Shown piece by piece: positions 8,794 to 17,021 of a DNA stretch of 64,000 bases. The DNA lies in IMG/VR virus record IMGVR_UViG_3300023184_008808, positions 1 through 64,000 of that record. The stretch is one strand, 5' to 3'. Under the pieces are notes generated by a model. The model saw nothing but the letters and a program-made list of their open reading frames with translations. It was not told the DNA's origin and did not search any database. Both the position numbers and the translations under genes were made by a program. Numbering within the stretch: position 1 is the first letter of the stretch; each line of letters starts with the position of its first letter. The stretch comes from a virus.

Positions 8794-8835
8794 CCCTCTA
8801 TGATTGAATATATCATTGAAACGAAAATAGGGGGG
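8794..8835 (+). promoter_or_regulatory. Hairpin that can mask the SD of 8840
   Basis: CCCTCTA (8794-8800) pairs with TAGGGGG (8829-8835), seven pairs including one G-U, enclosing a small TGAT/ATCA stem. The G-run is the SD of the gene at 8840. Confidence 0.4.
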
Positions 8836-8839
8836 CAAA

Positions 8840-9373
8840 ATGTCAAATTTATCTAAGGCATCTCCAGATACTATTCAACTTTTATCCACAGTAAAATTAA
8901 AATATCATTCTCCCAGATTGGATGATTGTCAAATCGCTGTTTGTTTTGATGATGGCAAAGCATTTGTGAAGAATAAGTTGAATCTTGGGAAATTAAGCAA
9001 ATTTTCTGCTGCCGCCAAGTTGTGGCAAAAAGAAAAATATGATTTTTGTCTTGTTATTCCAATTGATCTTTGGATGAATGTTCTACAGGCTAATAGCCGA
9101 GAGGCTTATTTAGATTTAATGCTGACAAGATTGAATATGGAATATCTTCCAGAAACTGTTGAAGATAATGGCAAGAAGCAAAAAGTAGTTGATGATTTTG
9201 GCCGAATTCAGTATAGCAATATACCCAAAACGGATAAAGAAGGAAATGTAAAGTGGAAGATTGACTCACTTGATTTGGAAGTTTTTGCTAAAAATGTGAG
9301 TAGATATGGATTATGGCAGGAAGATTTATTTAAACTTCACGAAGCAATGACTGCTGCTGCTTCTAAAAAGTGA
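8840..9373 (+). CDS. Phage metallopeptidase-like protein, apparently inactive
   Basis: 177 aa. The architecture matches putative phage metallopeptidases: N-terminal strand region, YDFCLVIPIDLWMNV, a helix beginning SREAYLDL, and a C-terminal DLEVFAKNVSRYGLW. In active members the helix carries DHELCH (HExxH). Here the same place reads LDLMLTRLNME, so both zinc histidines and the catalytic Glu are missing. It may be a regulatory pseudo-protease or have a changed function. SD GGGGGG, strong. Assignment by pattern recognition only. Confidence 0.6.
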   Translation: MSNLSKASPDTIQLLSTVKLKYHSPRLDDCQIAVCFDDGKAFVKNKLNLGKLSKFSAAAKLWQKEKYDFCLVIPIDLWMNVLQANSREAYLDLMLTRLNMEYLPETVEDNGKKQKVVDDFGRIQYSNIPKTDKEGNVKWKIDSLDLEVFAKNVSRYGLWQEDLFKLHEAMTAAASKK

Positions 9374-9380
9374 GGACTTT

Positions 9381-9818
9381 GTGGGTCAGTCAAAAATCCT
9401 TGAGATTATATTGGTTGGCATGTGGCTCCTCATTGCCATAAATTTTTATTTTAAATATAAACCTTCTCAAAATGAGCCTGTTCCATTACCGCATGTTTTG
9501 GAAACTCCCGATATATCCACAAATTATAAAGGCAAAAGCTTTTTTGTGCGTCGTGTCAATGTTAATACAGGTAGTAGTTATGATTTTACTTTAAAGGACG
9601 AAGTCGTTACTCGTATTCTTGGCGAGCTTTCGGTTGCAGCAACTAAAGAATCTAGGCAAAAGATTATAGAACTTTTAAATCATACTGATTCTCCTCGAAT
9701 TATTTTGCGAGATCGTCGAAGTGATGGTAAATGGCTTGTTGATTTTTTTGTAGTAGAAAATGGAAATGAAATAAATGTTGCTGATTGGTTGAAGAAAAAT
9801 AAACTCGTTTATCAGTGA
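9381..9818 (+). CDS. Membrane-anchored hypothetical protein
   Basis: 145 aa. GTG start at 9381 with GAGG five bases upstream, overlapping the end of the preceding gene's SD region. One N-terminal membrane segment (ILEIILVGMWLLIAINFYF) is followed by a soluble domain. The end of that domain (GKWLVDFFV...INVADWLKKNKLVYQ) resembles the end of staphylococcal nuclease-like domains, but the catalytic Arg/Glu pattern was not established, so the nuclease idea is weak. Confidence 0.7.
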   Translation: MGQSKILEIILVGMWLLIAINFYFKYKPSQNEPVPLPHVLETPDISTNYKGKSFFVRRVNVNTGSSYDFTLKDEVVTRILGELSVAATKESRQKIIELLNHTDSPRIILRDRRSDGKWLVDFFVVENGNEINVADWLKKNKLVYQ

Positions 9819-9835
9819 TGCTACTCTTATAAGTT

Positions 9836-10075
9836 ATGGATGAGAAAAAATTTATAATTCGTTGTTTAAAATGCCGTTGGCATCGATTTACATCTGGTCG
9901 AGCCGAAGACCTTACGGGTTTATACGAAATAAAAAATTGCACCAATTGTGGAAAGCCTCGTGAGTTTCGTTGTCTAAAATGCGGCAAACCAGCAAAAATG
10001 TTAAAAAGTCAAGGAAGTAGTAGTGGCACGACCACCAATGAAGGTGGTCCCGGCCATGTGATAAAGGGGGCTTGA
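9836..10075 (+). CDS. Small zinc-ribbon protein
   Basis: 79 aa with three CxxC pairs (CLKC, CTNC, CLKC), consistent with one or two zinc ribbons, and a Ser/Thr/Gly-rich tail. No convincing SD. Likely a nucleic-acid or protein-binding accessory factor; no specific function assigned. Confidence 0.65.
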   Translation: MDEKKFIIRCLKCRWHRFTSGRAEDLTGLYEIKNCTNCGKPREFRCLKCGKPAKMLKSQGSSSGTTTNEGGPGHVIKGA

Positions 10076-10081
10076 TGTTTT

Positions 10082-11257
10082 ATGAAGTTTCTCAGTCAAT
10101 GTTTTCGTAATCAAGGTGATGGCAAGCTTTTGCCGAACGAAAAAATTCTTGATGATTTAAAATTTACTGTTTATAAATTCAATTCTCGTCCAAAACCTGT
10201 CGATAAAAATCGTATTCTTATAATTTCCTGTTTTTCAGAATTTGGTTGTGAATCTATTGCTTTAATGTATTGCATTCCACGGCTAATTGCTAAGAATCCG
10301 GGTGCGTACATAATTGCTGTTGGTTGGTATGGACGAGAATATCTTTATCGCCATCTTGTTGATGAGTTTTGGGAAATAGAAGAATCAGCTATGTGGCTTA
10401 GAGAATATAGCAATGCCTTCAACAGTACTTCCAAGAATTTGAAAAAAGCAGAAAAACTTTTAAGTCAGCATGGTTATGTTTATCCGGGTGTTAATTTAGG
10501 AATGTTGTGTGTTGGCACATTTTGCAAGAAGTGCCAACATGTATATGCTTCTCAAGAGGGTCAGCAACCAGTATGTCCTAATTGTAAATCAACGGATCAT
10601 GAGCAATCTCTTTTAGATAATCTTGTGCATTATCGAAGATTGGCTGTTCAGGTGCCTCGTCCATCCTTAAAAATGCAGCAAGTAGCAAGGAATTATTTGA
10701 AGCCAAATCCAGTGGGCATATTTGCTCGTGGTAGAACACTTTATGGTCGTAATTTACCATCAGAATTTTATGTAAAACTTATTGAGCGTTTAGAATTTCA
10801 GGGATACAATCCTATTTGGCTTGGAGAAAAACAAAGTGTTTTACCATGTCCTGTTTCTCACATTGTTGATTTTAGTCGTTTGCCCGAATCTAGAAATTTA
10901 GAATTAACATTGGCTATTATTTCTAATTTAAAATTTACAGTTCAATTTTGGACTGCAAGTACTCGTTTTGCTTCAATGATGGGAGTTCCTTGGATACTGT
11001 TTGAAAGTCCTGATCAAATTGGTGGTCGGGGACAAGAAGGTAAACGGATTATTTTGACAACTGATTACAACAAGAAAAAGTTGGTCATATCTAATTTTTG
11101 TGATGTGATAGAAAATCAAAATTCAGCATTGGATGTTGTAGATCGTGCAATTAAAGAAATACAGGAAGATAATTGGGATGATATTATGGGTTTAATTGAA
11201 TTTCCTGAACTTGTAAATCAAATTATTGAAAAACAAAAAGCTTGGAGGGCGATGTGA
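10082..11257 (+). CDS. GT-B-like glycosyltransferase with inserted zinc ribbon
   Basis: 391 aa. Two Rossmann-like halves: ILIISCFSEFGCESIALMYCIP at the N-terminus and VGIFARGR...YNPIWLGE...LAIISNLKFTVQFWTASTRFASMMGVPWILFE in the C-terminal half, reminiscent of ADP-heptose-type (GT9-like) transferases where the second half binds the sugar nucleotide. A CxxC...CxxC module (C148, C151, C165, C168) is inserted mid-protein. Followed by a probable relative (11254) overlapping by 4 nt. Sugar and acceptor unknown. Confidence 0.65.
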   Translation: MKFLSQCFRNQGDGKLLPNEKILDDLKFTVYKFNSRPKPVDKNRILIISCFSEFGCESIALMYCIPRLIAKNPGAYIIAVGWYGREYLYRHLVDEFWEIEESAMWLREYSNAFNSTSKNLKKAEKLLSQHGYVYPGVNLGMLCVGTFCKKCQHVYASQEGQQPVCPNCKSTDHEQSLLDNLVHYRRLAVQVPRPSLKMQQVARNYLKPNPVGIFARGRTLYGRNLPSEFYVKLIERLEFQGYNPIWLGEKQSVLPCPVSHIVDFSRLPESRNLELTLAIISNLKFTVQFWTASTRFASMMGVPWILFESPDQIGGRGQEGKRIILTTDYNKKKLVISNFCDVIENQNSALDVVDRAIKEIQEDNWDDIMGLIEFPELVNQIIEKQKAWRAM

Positions 11258-12396
11258 GTTCGTTAAATGATTTTTTAAAACGAGCAGCGGATCGTAATGG
11301 TTTTCGCAGAGATCGCTATGATGAAAGTAAAGTTCCAAATGATTTTAGTAATGTTTGTATATTGCCTTTTTTTGGTGATTTGCGTACCACGATGATTTTA
11401 TCGTCTTTTATTCTCAATCGTTTTCGTGAAGAAAATAAGGGTTCTAAATATTTTGTTCTTGCTTCATGGCCCGGATTGCAAGGGCTTTTCCCATATGTTG
11501 ATGAATATTGGTCAATTACTGATGAAGCTGTTTTTAAAAGATTTTATGATGGATCAGATGGCTTGCGTAATTGTTCAGATTTGGCTACGGTTTATATAAG
11601 AAATTTGAATGAGTTTTTTCGTGATGTTATAGATGTTTCTGATTTGCAGAAGATTTATCAAAATGGTTTTACAAATTATTTTTTTGATAAGTATAAGGAC
11701 ACCAAACGCTTTTGCCCATTTGTTCCTAGTTCTTCTGTTCTTGGCAAGGAATTTAATCGAGATTTAGCAGTTAGGGCAGGATATAAAGTTTTTTTACATC
11801 CAAGCATTTTTGCTAAATTTTGGCACAGCGGACGCAGTGAAAATATTAAGGTTAAGCGTGAATTTTATGTTGAATTGGTAAGAATGCTTTCATCTAAAAA
11901 CATTACACCTATAATTTGGCAAAATTTTTTGAGTTTTGATTTAACTGAATCTTGTTCTGAGCAGGCAATTATTTTTAAAGAACCAGATTTTATAAGAGCT
12001 ATGGCTGCTATGCGTGCTACTGGTTGTGTTTTAGATATATTTAATGGCTTATCTAGATATGCCCTTATGGCTCGCACTCCTTTTACTTGTGTTGATGAAC
12101 GCACAAGATATAACTCGACTAAAGAAAATGAAATTGATGATTTATGTGGCGAACTAATTCCTAAGCAATATATTTTTACATTTTCCACTATCTTAACAGA
12201 GGGGACACTTGCTAACTGGAATGCTGATGTTTTTCCATCTATTGCTAATCGATTGGAAAACTTTTTGCCAAACCTGAATCGTGACGAGTGGCCCTCAACG
12301 GCAGAGTCTCATGAGCTTGTGGCCTATGATAAACTAGTACGGATGCAGAAGCCGAAAAAGTTTGGAACTAGATTTATTAAAGTGATTCAAGACTGA
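11254..12396 (+). CDS. GT-B-like protein, relative of the preceding gene
   Basis: 380 aa. GTG start at 11254 supported by GGAGGG five bases upstream; it overlaps the previous stop (GTGA). Same general plan as its neighbour (VCILPFFGDLRTTMILSSFI, later FLHPSIFAKFWHSG, and a C-terminal MAAMRATGCVLDIFNGLSRYALMARTPF pattern), but no zinc ribbon. Probably a partner glycosyltransferase; weaker similarity to known families than its neighbour. Confidence 0.6.
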   Translation: MSSLNDFLKRAADRNGFRRDRYDESKVPNDFSNVCILPFFGDLRTTMILSSFILNRFREENKGSKYFVLASWPGLQGLFPYVDEYWSITDEAVFKRFYDGSDGLRNCSDLATVYIRNLNEFFRDVIDVSDLQKIYQNGFTNYFFDKYKDTKRFCPFVPSSSVLGKEFNRDLAVRAGYKVFLHPSIFAKFWHSGRSENIKVKREFYVELVRMLSSKNITPIIWQNFLSFDLTESCSEQAIIFKEPDFIRAMAAMRATGCVLDIFNGLSRYALMARTPFTCVDERTRYNSTKENEIDDLCGELIPKQYIFTFSTILTEGTLANWNADVFPSIANRLENFLPNLNRDEWPSTAESHELVAYDKLVRMQKPKKFGTRFIKVIQD

Positions 12397-12406
12397 GGAA
12401 TTTTCA

Positions 12407-12691
12407 ATGGCTTGTCGAGTTGAACTTCGTAATTTATCGCATAATCCAAGTTGGCATGAGCGTGAAATTGCTTTTAAAAAGATGCACACTGCGTTTAAGA
12501 AGCAGGTTGCAGAAGCAGGTATTTTACATGATTATAAAGAACGGGAGTATTATGAAAGTCCCGGTCAATCTCGTAGGAGAAAGAATAAAGAGGCTGAAAA
12601 TCAGCGCTTAAAGGAAAAGCTCCGAGAGAATTTTCCTGAGCGTAGGAAGCCTAAGAAGGACAATAAGAAGAAAAATAAAAAGGAAGCTTAA
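12407..12691 (+). CDS. rpsU: Ribosomal protein bS21
   Basis: 94 aa. The core matches bS21: an FKKQVAEAGIL segment, then KEREYYESPGQSRRRKNKEA (compare bacterial F+R..E.AGvl.e.+RREfYEKP...R+RK..A), then a Lys/Arg-rich tail. Longer at the N-terminus than typical bS21 (about 65-70 aa). bS21 sits on the 30S platform near the anti-SD and affects start-site selection. Phage-encoded bS21 is known from huge phages. SD GAGGAA. Adjacent to an RHH regulator and peptide deformylase. Confidence 0.85.
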   Translation: MACRVELRNLSHNPSWHEREIAFKKMHTAFKKQVAEAGILHDYKEREYYESPGQSRRRKNKEAENQRLKEKLRENFPERRKPKKDNKKKNKKEA

Positions 12692-12955
12692 ATGACTGCA
12701 AAAAAAGGCACCATTATAAGCCTATCAATCGATTCTGAAATTCAGGATCGATTGAAGGTAGTGGCGAAGCGCAGAAATGTTAGCGTCTCAAAACTCGTGC
12801 GGGATGTTGTAGAAAAACATCTTCCCAAGGACGATGATGAGTTTGACACTATCATTTTTAAAATTCCACCTGAAATTAAAAAAGATGGAGATACACTTCG
12901 CAGCTGGATGAATCTTCGTGTTGAAGCAGTTGTAAAAGCTCTGACTCCATCTTAA
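12692..12955 (+). CDS. Ribbon-helix-helix DNA-binding protein
   Basis: 87 aa. N-terminal strand TIISLSIDSEIQDRLKVVAK then helix-turn-helix RRNVSVSKLVRDVVEKHL, the CopG/Arc pattern. Start abuts the rpsU stop. Likely a small transcriptional regulator, possibly of this gene cluster. Confidence 0.75.
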   Translation: MTAKKGTIISLSIDSEIQDRLKVVAKRRNVSVSKLVRDVVEKHLPKDDDEFDTIIFKIPPEIKKDGDTLRSWMNLRVEAVVKALTPS

Positions 12956-12963
12956 AATTTTAT

Positions 12964-13464
12964 ATGATTGATAAAAATACTGTTATTCAATTGGTTCCTG
13001 TTGACCTTTTGCCAAAAGCCATCGATGTTCCAACGGACGATCCGATGGCTATTTTCCGTCTTGCAACCAAGATGGAAAAGCTTTGTACCGAAGAAGATGG
13101 CATTGGATTGTCTGCTGTTCAAGTGGGCATTCCATGGAATTTTTTTATTTTACGCCGTGGCAGATATTATGAGTATTATCTCAATTGTGAATATACTGGT
13201 TTAGGCCCCAAGCAAAATTCTATTGAAGGGTGTCTTAGCTTAAAAAACACAGATGGTACATTGAAGCGTTTTGAATGTCAACGCTATGCTAAAATTCGTG
13301 TTAAGGGCAAGCAATTACGATTTACTAATGTTCCTGCCTTGGTCATAAGTGATTTTGATGAAGTGCAAGAAGGTTTGTATTCTGTTGTTTTTCAACATGA
13401 AATTGATCATGGCAATGACATTCTTATTTCCCAAATAGGCAAAGAAATAGAATTTATAAGGTGA
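12964..13464 (+). CDS. def: Peptide deformylase
   Basis: 166 aa. All three signatures are present: motif 1 GIGLSAVQ (residues 46-53), motif 2 EGCLSL (Cys90) and motif 3 QHEIDH (His145, Glu146, His149). It removes the formyl group from N-terminal Met of nascent chains. No strong SD (ATTTTATATG), so it may rely on coupling to the upstream gene. Slightly shorter at the C-terminus than typical type I enzymes, as is usual for phage copies. Confidence 0.93.
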   Translation: MIDKNTVIQLVPVDLLPKAIDVPTDDPMAIFRLATKMEKLCTEEDGIGLSAVQVGIPWNFFILRRGRYYEYYLNCEYTGLGPKQNSIEGCLSLKNTDGTLKRFECQRYAKIRVKGKQLRFTNVPALVISDFDEVQEGLYSVVFQHEIDHGNDILISQIGKEIEFIR

Positions 13465-13467
13465 TTC

Positions 13468-13743
13468 ATGCTTAGTCTACAACAACTTGCAGATGTGTGT
13501 CTTGCTAATGATTCAGGTTCTAATAGATGTCGTTTTTTGCACCAAGATCCCAGTGAGCTCGCAAAGTTTTTTTGCTTAAAAATGAGTCCTAAAGCAAAAA
13601 TTATTGAACAAAGCGTTTCAGATTTTATTGTAGACAAAAAGCGTAGAGGGCAAGATCCTTATGCTGAGAATATGCCCCTTGGAGATAATTGCGAAGGATA
13701 CCCAGTTATGAGAAACATTTTGCAAGGCTACGATCAAGACTAA
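13468..13743 (+). CDS. Hypothetical protein
   Basis: 91 aa with Cys residues near the N-terminus (LADVCLAN, NRCRF). No family recognised. SD AAGGTGA. Its stop shares 4 nt with the stop of the convergent minus-strand gene. Confidence 0.7.
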   Translation: MLSLQQLADVCLANDSGSNRCRFLHQDPSELAKFFCLKMSPKAKIIEQSVSDFIVDKKRRGQDPYAENMPLGDNCEGYPVMRNILQGYDQD

Positions 13744-14234
13744 TTAACATATTTTTTTAACATTCCATAAACTTCTGAAGCAGTGTTGTTTCTTGCTGCT
13801 GATTTCAGTATATTTTCATTTAATACTGGGTTGTTAAACCTAGCAATCTCTTTTGCCATAATTTCGCAATTCTTTTCTCCTTGAACCGCCCGATGCCTAT
13901 ACCAGAAAAGAATCATTCCAATCACAATAATTGCAAATACAAAGATCAATGCTCCATCGCCTTGAATTATTTGAATTCCTGTGTTTTCATTTCTTGACAA
14001 TGCAGCATTGATGTTCAACATTCCATTTTGAATTTCTTTAAGTTTGCTGTTTTGGATACCAATTTCTTGACGAAGTTTTCCAATCTCTGCCATTACCCCA
14101 TTTTGATTATTCCGAATATCTTCAATATGGCCTTGTTGGTTATTGATTTTTTGTTGATTTCGGGGATTGAAATTGGCACATCCAGCAATACTCATAAAAA
14201 GTATTGCGATGCAAACGATTATTTTGTTTTTCAT
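13740..14234 (-). CDS. Lipoprotein with coiled coil and a membrane segment
   Basis: 164 aa. Signal peptide MKNKIIVCIAILFMSIAGC ends in an IAGC lipobox, so Cys19 is probably lipidated. Residues ~30-75 are coiled-coil-like and Gln/Asn-rich, followed by a membrane segment GALIFVFAIIVIGMILFWY. A lipidated N-terminus plus a membrane span could bridge the envelope; a spanin-like role is possible but there is no partner gene next to it. SD GGAGGC upstream of 14234. Confidence 0.7.
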   Translation of the reverse strand: MKNKIIVCIAILFMSIAGCANFNPRNQQKINNQQGHIEDIRNNQNGVMAEIGKLRQEIGIQNSKLKEIQNGMLNINAALSRNENTGIQIIQGDGALIFVFAIIVIGMILFWYRHRAVQGEKNCEIMAKEIARFNNPVLNENILKSAARNNTASEVYGMLKKYVN

Positions 14235-14254
14235 TTTGCCTCCAATTGTATGTA

Positions 14255-14283
14255 TTTACATTCGGTTATAATTGAGGTATATT
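14255..14283 (+). promoter_or_regulatory. Promoter TTTACA-N17-TATATT
   Basis: -35 TTTACA (14255-14260) and -10 TATATT (14278-14283) with 17-nt spacing, in the divergent gap in front of the gene at 14326. Confidence 0.55.
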
Positions 14284-14325
14284 CTTTTATCCCATATTTT
14301 ACCCTACGCTGGAGGATTTAGCGTG

Positions 14326-14775
14326 ATGCGTCTCGACATGGATGAATTTGATGAAGTTGAGGAATTAGAAGAAGTAGCACAATCTGGGCAAGATTATAGT
14401 GAAAACTATGTTCCCCCCAAAGATGGAATTGTTCTTGATTTTGACAGGAATGGTTCTTTTTTAGCAAAATACTTTTTGCACAAATTTTTTAAAGATTATT
14501 CTTTGCATATTGGTGGATCTATTCCTCTTGACATGCTTTACACAGATAGACGCCTAAATAAAGTGCTTCATCTTTCTTTTGTAGAAGGTGTAGATCACGC
14601 TCATGCAGCATTTAGTAAATTGGGCGTAAAAGAATCAGATTCACATTCTGTACCTGATCATGTGATGTTAATCATTACTACTTTAGGAAAGTTATCAAAG
14701 GCAGGCATCCCACGATGTTATGCGGGTGGCATGTTGTGTTTATATCTTGAGTTGGTGGAAGGCATTGAATTTTAA
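14326..14775 (+). CDS. Hypothetical protein, acidic N-terminus
   Basis: 149 aa. SD GGAGG (14311-14315); ATG 14326 or the adjoining GTG 14323 could start. Acidic N-terminus (DEFDEVEELEEV), then a mostly helical domain. No family recognised. Confidence 0.7.
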   Translation: MRLDMDEFDEVEELEEVAQSGQDYSENYVPPKDGIVLDFDRNGSFLAKYFLHKFFKDYSLHIGGSIPLDMLYTDRRLNKVLHLSFVEGVDHAHAAFSKLGVKESDSHSVPDHVMLIITTLGKLSKAGIPRCYAGGMLCLYLELVEGIEF

Positions 14776-15079
14776 TCCTGATTTAGCATTTGTGTCGAAG
14801 GCTTGGGAAAATTTAGAAGTTTCCAAGGAAAAGAAGTATTTGCTCAAGTACTTCGACACACCTGTTCAAGAAGCCTTTTTAAAATACTATCTTGTATTTG
14901 GCAATTACACTCATTTTTGCGACCATACAGGCTATTTTTGTCAGGTTCGTTGGCTTAAGTTGCTGTATGACAAATTTATTAAACTTGAAGCTCTTAAATC
15001 AAAAGCTAAACAAGAAATGGATTTTCATCTTTTAACACGGTTGGAAGATGGCAAGTTCATGATGACTAAACAAAAATAA
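14765..15079 (+). CDS. Hypothetical protein, uncertain start
   Basis: About 104 aa from a TTG at 14765 (GGAAGG just upstream), overlapping the previous gene by 11 nt; an in-frame ATG at 14720 lies deeper in that gene without an SD. Contains FLKYYLVFGNYTHFCDHTGYFCQVRWLKLLYDKF, split here as a helix, a turn and a helix, which looks like a helix-turn-helix (sequence-sensing or terminase-small-subunit-like). Function not established. Confidence 0.6.
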   Translation: MNFNPDLAFVSKAWENLEVSKEKKYLLKYFDTPVQEAFLKYYLVFGNYTHFCDHTGYFCQVRWLKLLYDKFIKLEALKSKAKQEMDFHLLTRLEDGKFMMTKQK

Positions 15080-15101
15080 ATTAAAGATCATACATATTTT
15101 T

Positions 15102-15326
15102 ATGTCACTTATATCCTACAAAGAATGGCGTCAAAAGATGTATGAAGCGAGTCCTACAACTCGTCTTCGTGCTGGCATTATGATGGGTAATTATCCCATG
15201 ACTGCAGCTGGCATGTCTCGTTCAACGCCTCATCCTGAATTCGTCAAAAAGGCTATCCAAACCTTTGGTAGCCCAGAACATCCTAAGAAATCCAAAAAGC
15301 ATAAAAAGCGTGATAAAAAAGGCTGA
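15102..15326 (+). CDS. Small basic hypothetical protein
   Basis: 74 aa; the C-terminal tail is Lys-rich (PKKSKKHKKRDKKG). No recognised family. Possibly nucleic-acid binding by charge. Its SD is poor (T-rich leader). Confidence 0.6.
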   Translation: MSLISYKEWRQKMYEASPTTRLRAGIMMGNYPMTAAGMSRSTPHPEFVKKAIQTFGSPEHPKKSKKHKKRDKKG

Positions 15327-15329
15327 TTT

Positions 15330-15773
15330 ATGCTTTTATTTTCGGAATGGATTATAAATCGTCTAAATGAATCTAAGCGCAAGCTTGGCAAATCTCGCTC
15401 CACACCTTCTGCTCGCACTGATATTGATCGTTGGATTAAATCTGTAGAAGATTTAGCCAAAGATTTAGAAGAATTAAAAAAAATAAAGAAAAAGGTAAGT
15501 GAGCGCAAAAGATCTCAAGAACTCGTTAAGCGTGTTATGAAAGAACCTAAAAAAGAAAAAGACAAAGATAAAACAGAAAAGCCTAGTGAAGATCAAAAAT
15601 CAAAGCAGGAAGCCAAAGAAAAGACTAAAAATCTTAAGGTAGATTCTCAGTACAAACAAAAGTCTTTATTGACTTCCAAATCTGAGAATCCAACTACTAA
15701 AATACAAGGAAATGTTAAACGAGATGTCAATAAACAAGCAGAGCTTTATAAACGAGGAGGACAGTCAAAGTAA
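15330..15773 (+). CDS. Lys/Glu-rich coiled-coil protein
   Basis: 147 aa; N-terminal helix, then a heptad-like segment (VEDLAKDLEELKKIKKKV) and a long charged low-complexity stretch rich in Lys, Glu and Ser. Structural or scaffold-like composition; no family recognised. Confidence 0.65.
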   Translation: MLLFSEWIINRLNESKRKLGKSRSTPSARTDIDRWIKSVEDLAKDLEELKKIKKKVSERKRSQELVKRVMKEPKKEKDKDKTEKPSEDQKSKQEAKEKTKNLKVDSQYKQKSLLTSKSENPTTKIQGNVKRDVNKQAELYKRGGQSK

Positions 15774-16080
15774 ATTATCAATTTACTTTTTCTTTGCCTT
15801 TTGGATTTGGATTGGTTTTGTTAGTTGCATAGACACTGCACTTTCACTTAAATATCGTGATCAATTGATACATGTCGAGGAAAATCCAATTGCTGTCTGG
15901 CTTTTGCAGATCGACGATGGCACTCTTGCTCAATTTGTTGCAATTAAAATGTTTGGCACGATAATTGTTTTAGGTTGTCTTATTACTTTATTGAATTTTC
16001 GTATAAAGTGGGGACTTACAATAGCCATTGTTCTTGCTATGTTTCAAGCTTGCTTGTTGGGTTATTTATTTCTCTTATAA
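15724..16080 (+). CDS. Integral membrane protein
   Basis: 118 aa if started at ATG 15724 (GGAAA upstream), overlapping the previous gene by 50 nt; there is no start codon after the AGGAGG at 15755-15760, so the exact start is open. Three probable membrane segments: YFFFAFWIWIGFVSCIDT, FVAIKMFGTIIVLGCLITLL and LTIAIVLAMFQACLLGYLF. Topology resembles DUF5658-type small membrane proteins; function unknown. Confidence 0.65.
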   Translation: MSINKQSFINEEDSQSKLSIYFFFAFWIWIGFVSCIDTALSLKYRDQLIHVEENPIAVWLLQIDDGTLAQFVAIKMFGTIIVLGCLITLLNFRIKWGLTIAIVLAMFQACLLGYLFLL

Positions 16081-16102
16081 TTATGTAAATGGGAGAATGT
16101 TT

Positions 16103-16570
16103 ATGTCAGGTGACATGTTACAAAAAATGAGCGATATGATCAGATTCCCTGATTATACTTCTGAAGAAAAAAATAAACATGCTAAAGAAATTCAAAAACA
16201 ACTGATTATCAAACCTGATAGTGCCAACACTTATATTGTCGTAACTGCTTTTGATACTGAAAATTCAAGTAATTTTGTTAATCGTTTAACTTGTCGCAAT
16301 GGCTTGCCTATTGGTGGTTATGTTTATGATGCTCAAAATGATTGTTATTTTGTAGAATGTGCTGATTTTTTAGTACTTGGTGCAATTCCAATTGCTTATG
16401 TTGCAAGTTTTGAAGGAGATGTTAATTGGAAGTCTAGAGTGCCAATATCTTCTTCGGTAATTAAAAAATATCTTAGTCCTTTGCAAAAACAAGAATTAAA
16501 GAATTTTCAAAAAAAATTTAAATCACCAAAATTTCGAATCAATTTCGTTCAAATGGTAGACCCAAATTGA
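16103..16570 (+). CDS. Hypothetical protein
   Basis: 155 aa. GGGAGA (16091-16096) points to ATG 16103; another ATG at 16097 is too close to the SD. Soluble mixed alpha/beta. No family recognised. Stop overlaps the next TTG start (TTGA). Confidence 0.65.
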   Translation: MSGDMLQKMSDMIRFPDYTSEEKNKHAKEIQKQLIIKPDSANTYIVVTAFDTENSSNFVNRLTCRNGLPIGGYVYDAQNDCYFVECADFLVLGAIPIAYVASFEGDVNWKSRVPISSSVIKKYLSPLQKQELKNFQKKFKSPKFRINFVQMVDPN

Positions 16571-17013
16571 ACAAAAATAAAAATTATCCTTGGTCGCAAA
16601 TAGATCTAGATGATTTATGGATGGGGCTGGCTTTAATGATGGCTTGCCGCTCTCCTCTAGGTAATGCTTGTTTGCTTGTTGAAAGTGACAAATTGCTTTA
16701 TGTTGGTCTTGAAACTCATCCTAAATATAACTGCAATTCTAAGATGGCAATAGCAGCAGAAATTGATGCAATCATGAATTGTCCAATTTCTTATAGTGAT
16801 GCTTCTCTTTTTTTAACGACTACACCTTCTTCTGCTGGTTTAATGGCAATCGCTTCCATTTCTAAAGTACAAAGACTTGTTTATTTTGCCAAAAATAATT
16901 CTGATATTGAAAAAGATTTGACTAATAGTCCAATTCTTAGCAAATATCAAGGAAATTTGAATTGGTTAAGAGATTATGTTCGAAGTTTAGATTTATTAGG
17001 GCATAAGCCATAA
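16567..17013 (+). CDS. Cytidine/dCMP deaminase-fold protein lacking zinc ligands
   Basis: 148 aa. The layout matches deoxycytidylate/cytidine deaminases: CRSPLGNACLLV (residues 27-38), then AAEIDAI (63-69) where active enzymes have HAExxAI, then LFLTTTPSSAGLMAIASISKV-QRLVYF where they have PCxxC followed by GIxxVVY. Glu65 is kept but the zinc His is Ala64 and both zinc Cys are Ser88 and Gly91, so it cannot bind zinc in the normal way. The start is a TTG overlapping the previous stop; no strong SD. Possible regulator or structural role. Confidence 0.65.
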   Translation: MNKNKNYPWSQIDLDDLWMGLALMMACRSPLGNACLLVESDKLLYVGLETHPKYNCNSKMAIAAEIDAIMNCPISYSDASLFLTTTPSSAGLMAIASISKVQRLVYFAKNNSDIEKDLTNSPILSKYQGNLNWLRDYVRSLDLLGHKP

Positions 17014-17021
17014 ATATCCTT

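Noticed and set aside
9381-9818. Thermonuclease (SNase) assignment
   Set aside because: Only the C-terminal pattern is suggestive; the catalytic Arg and Glu could not be placed.
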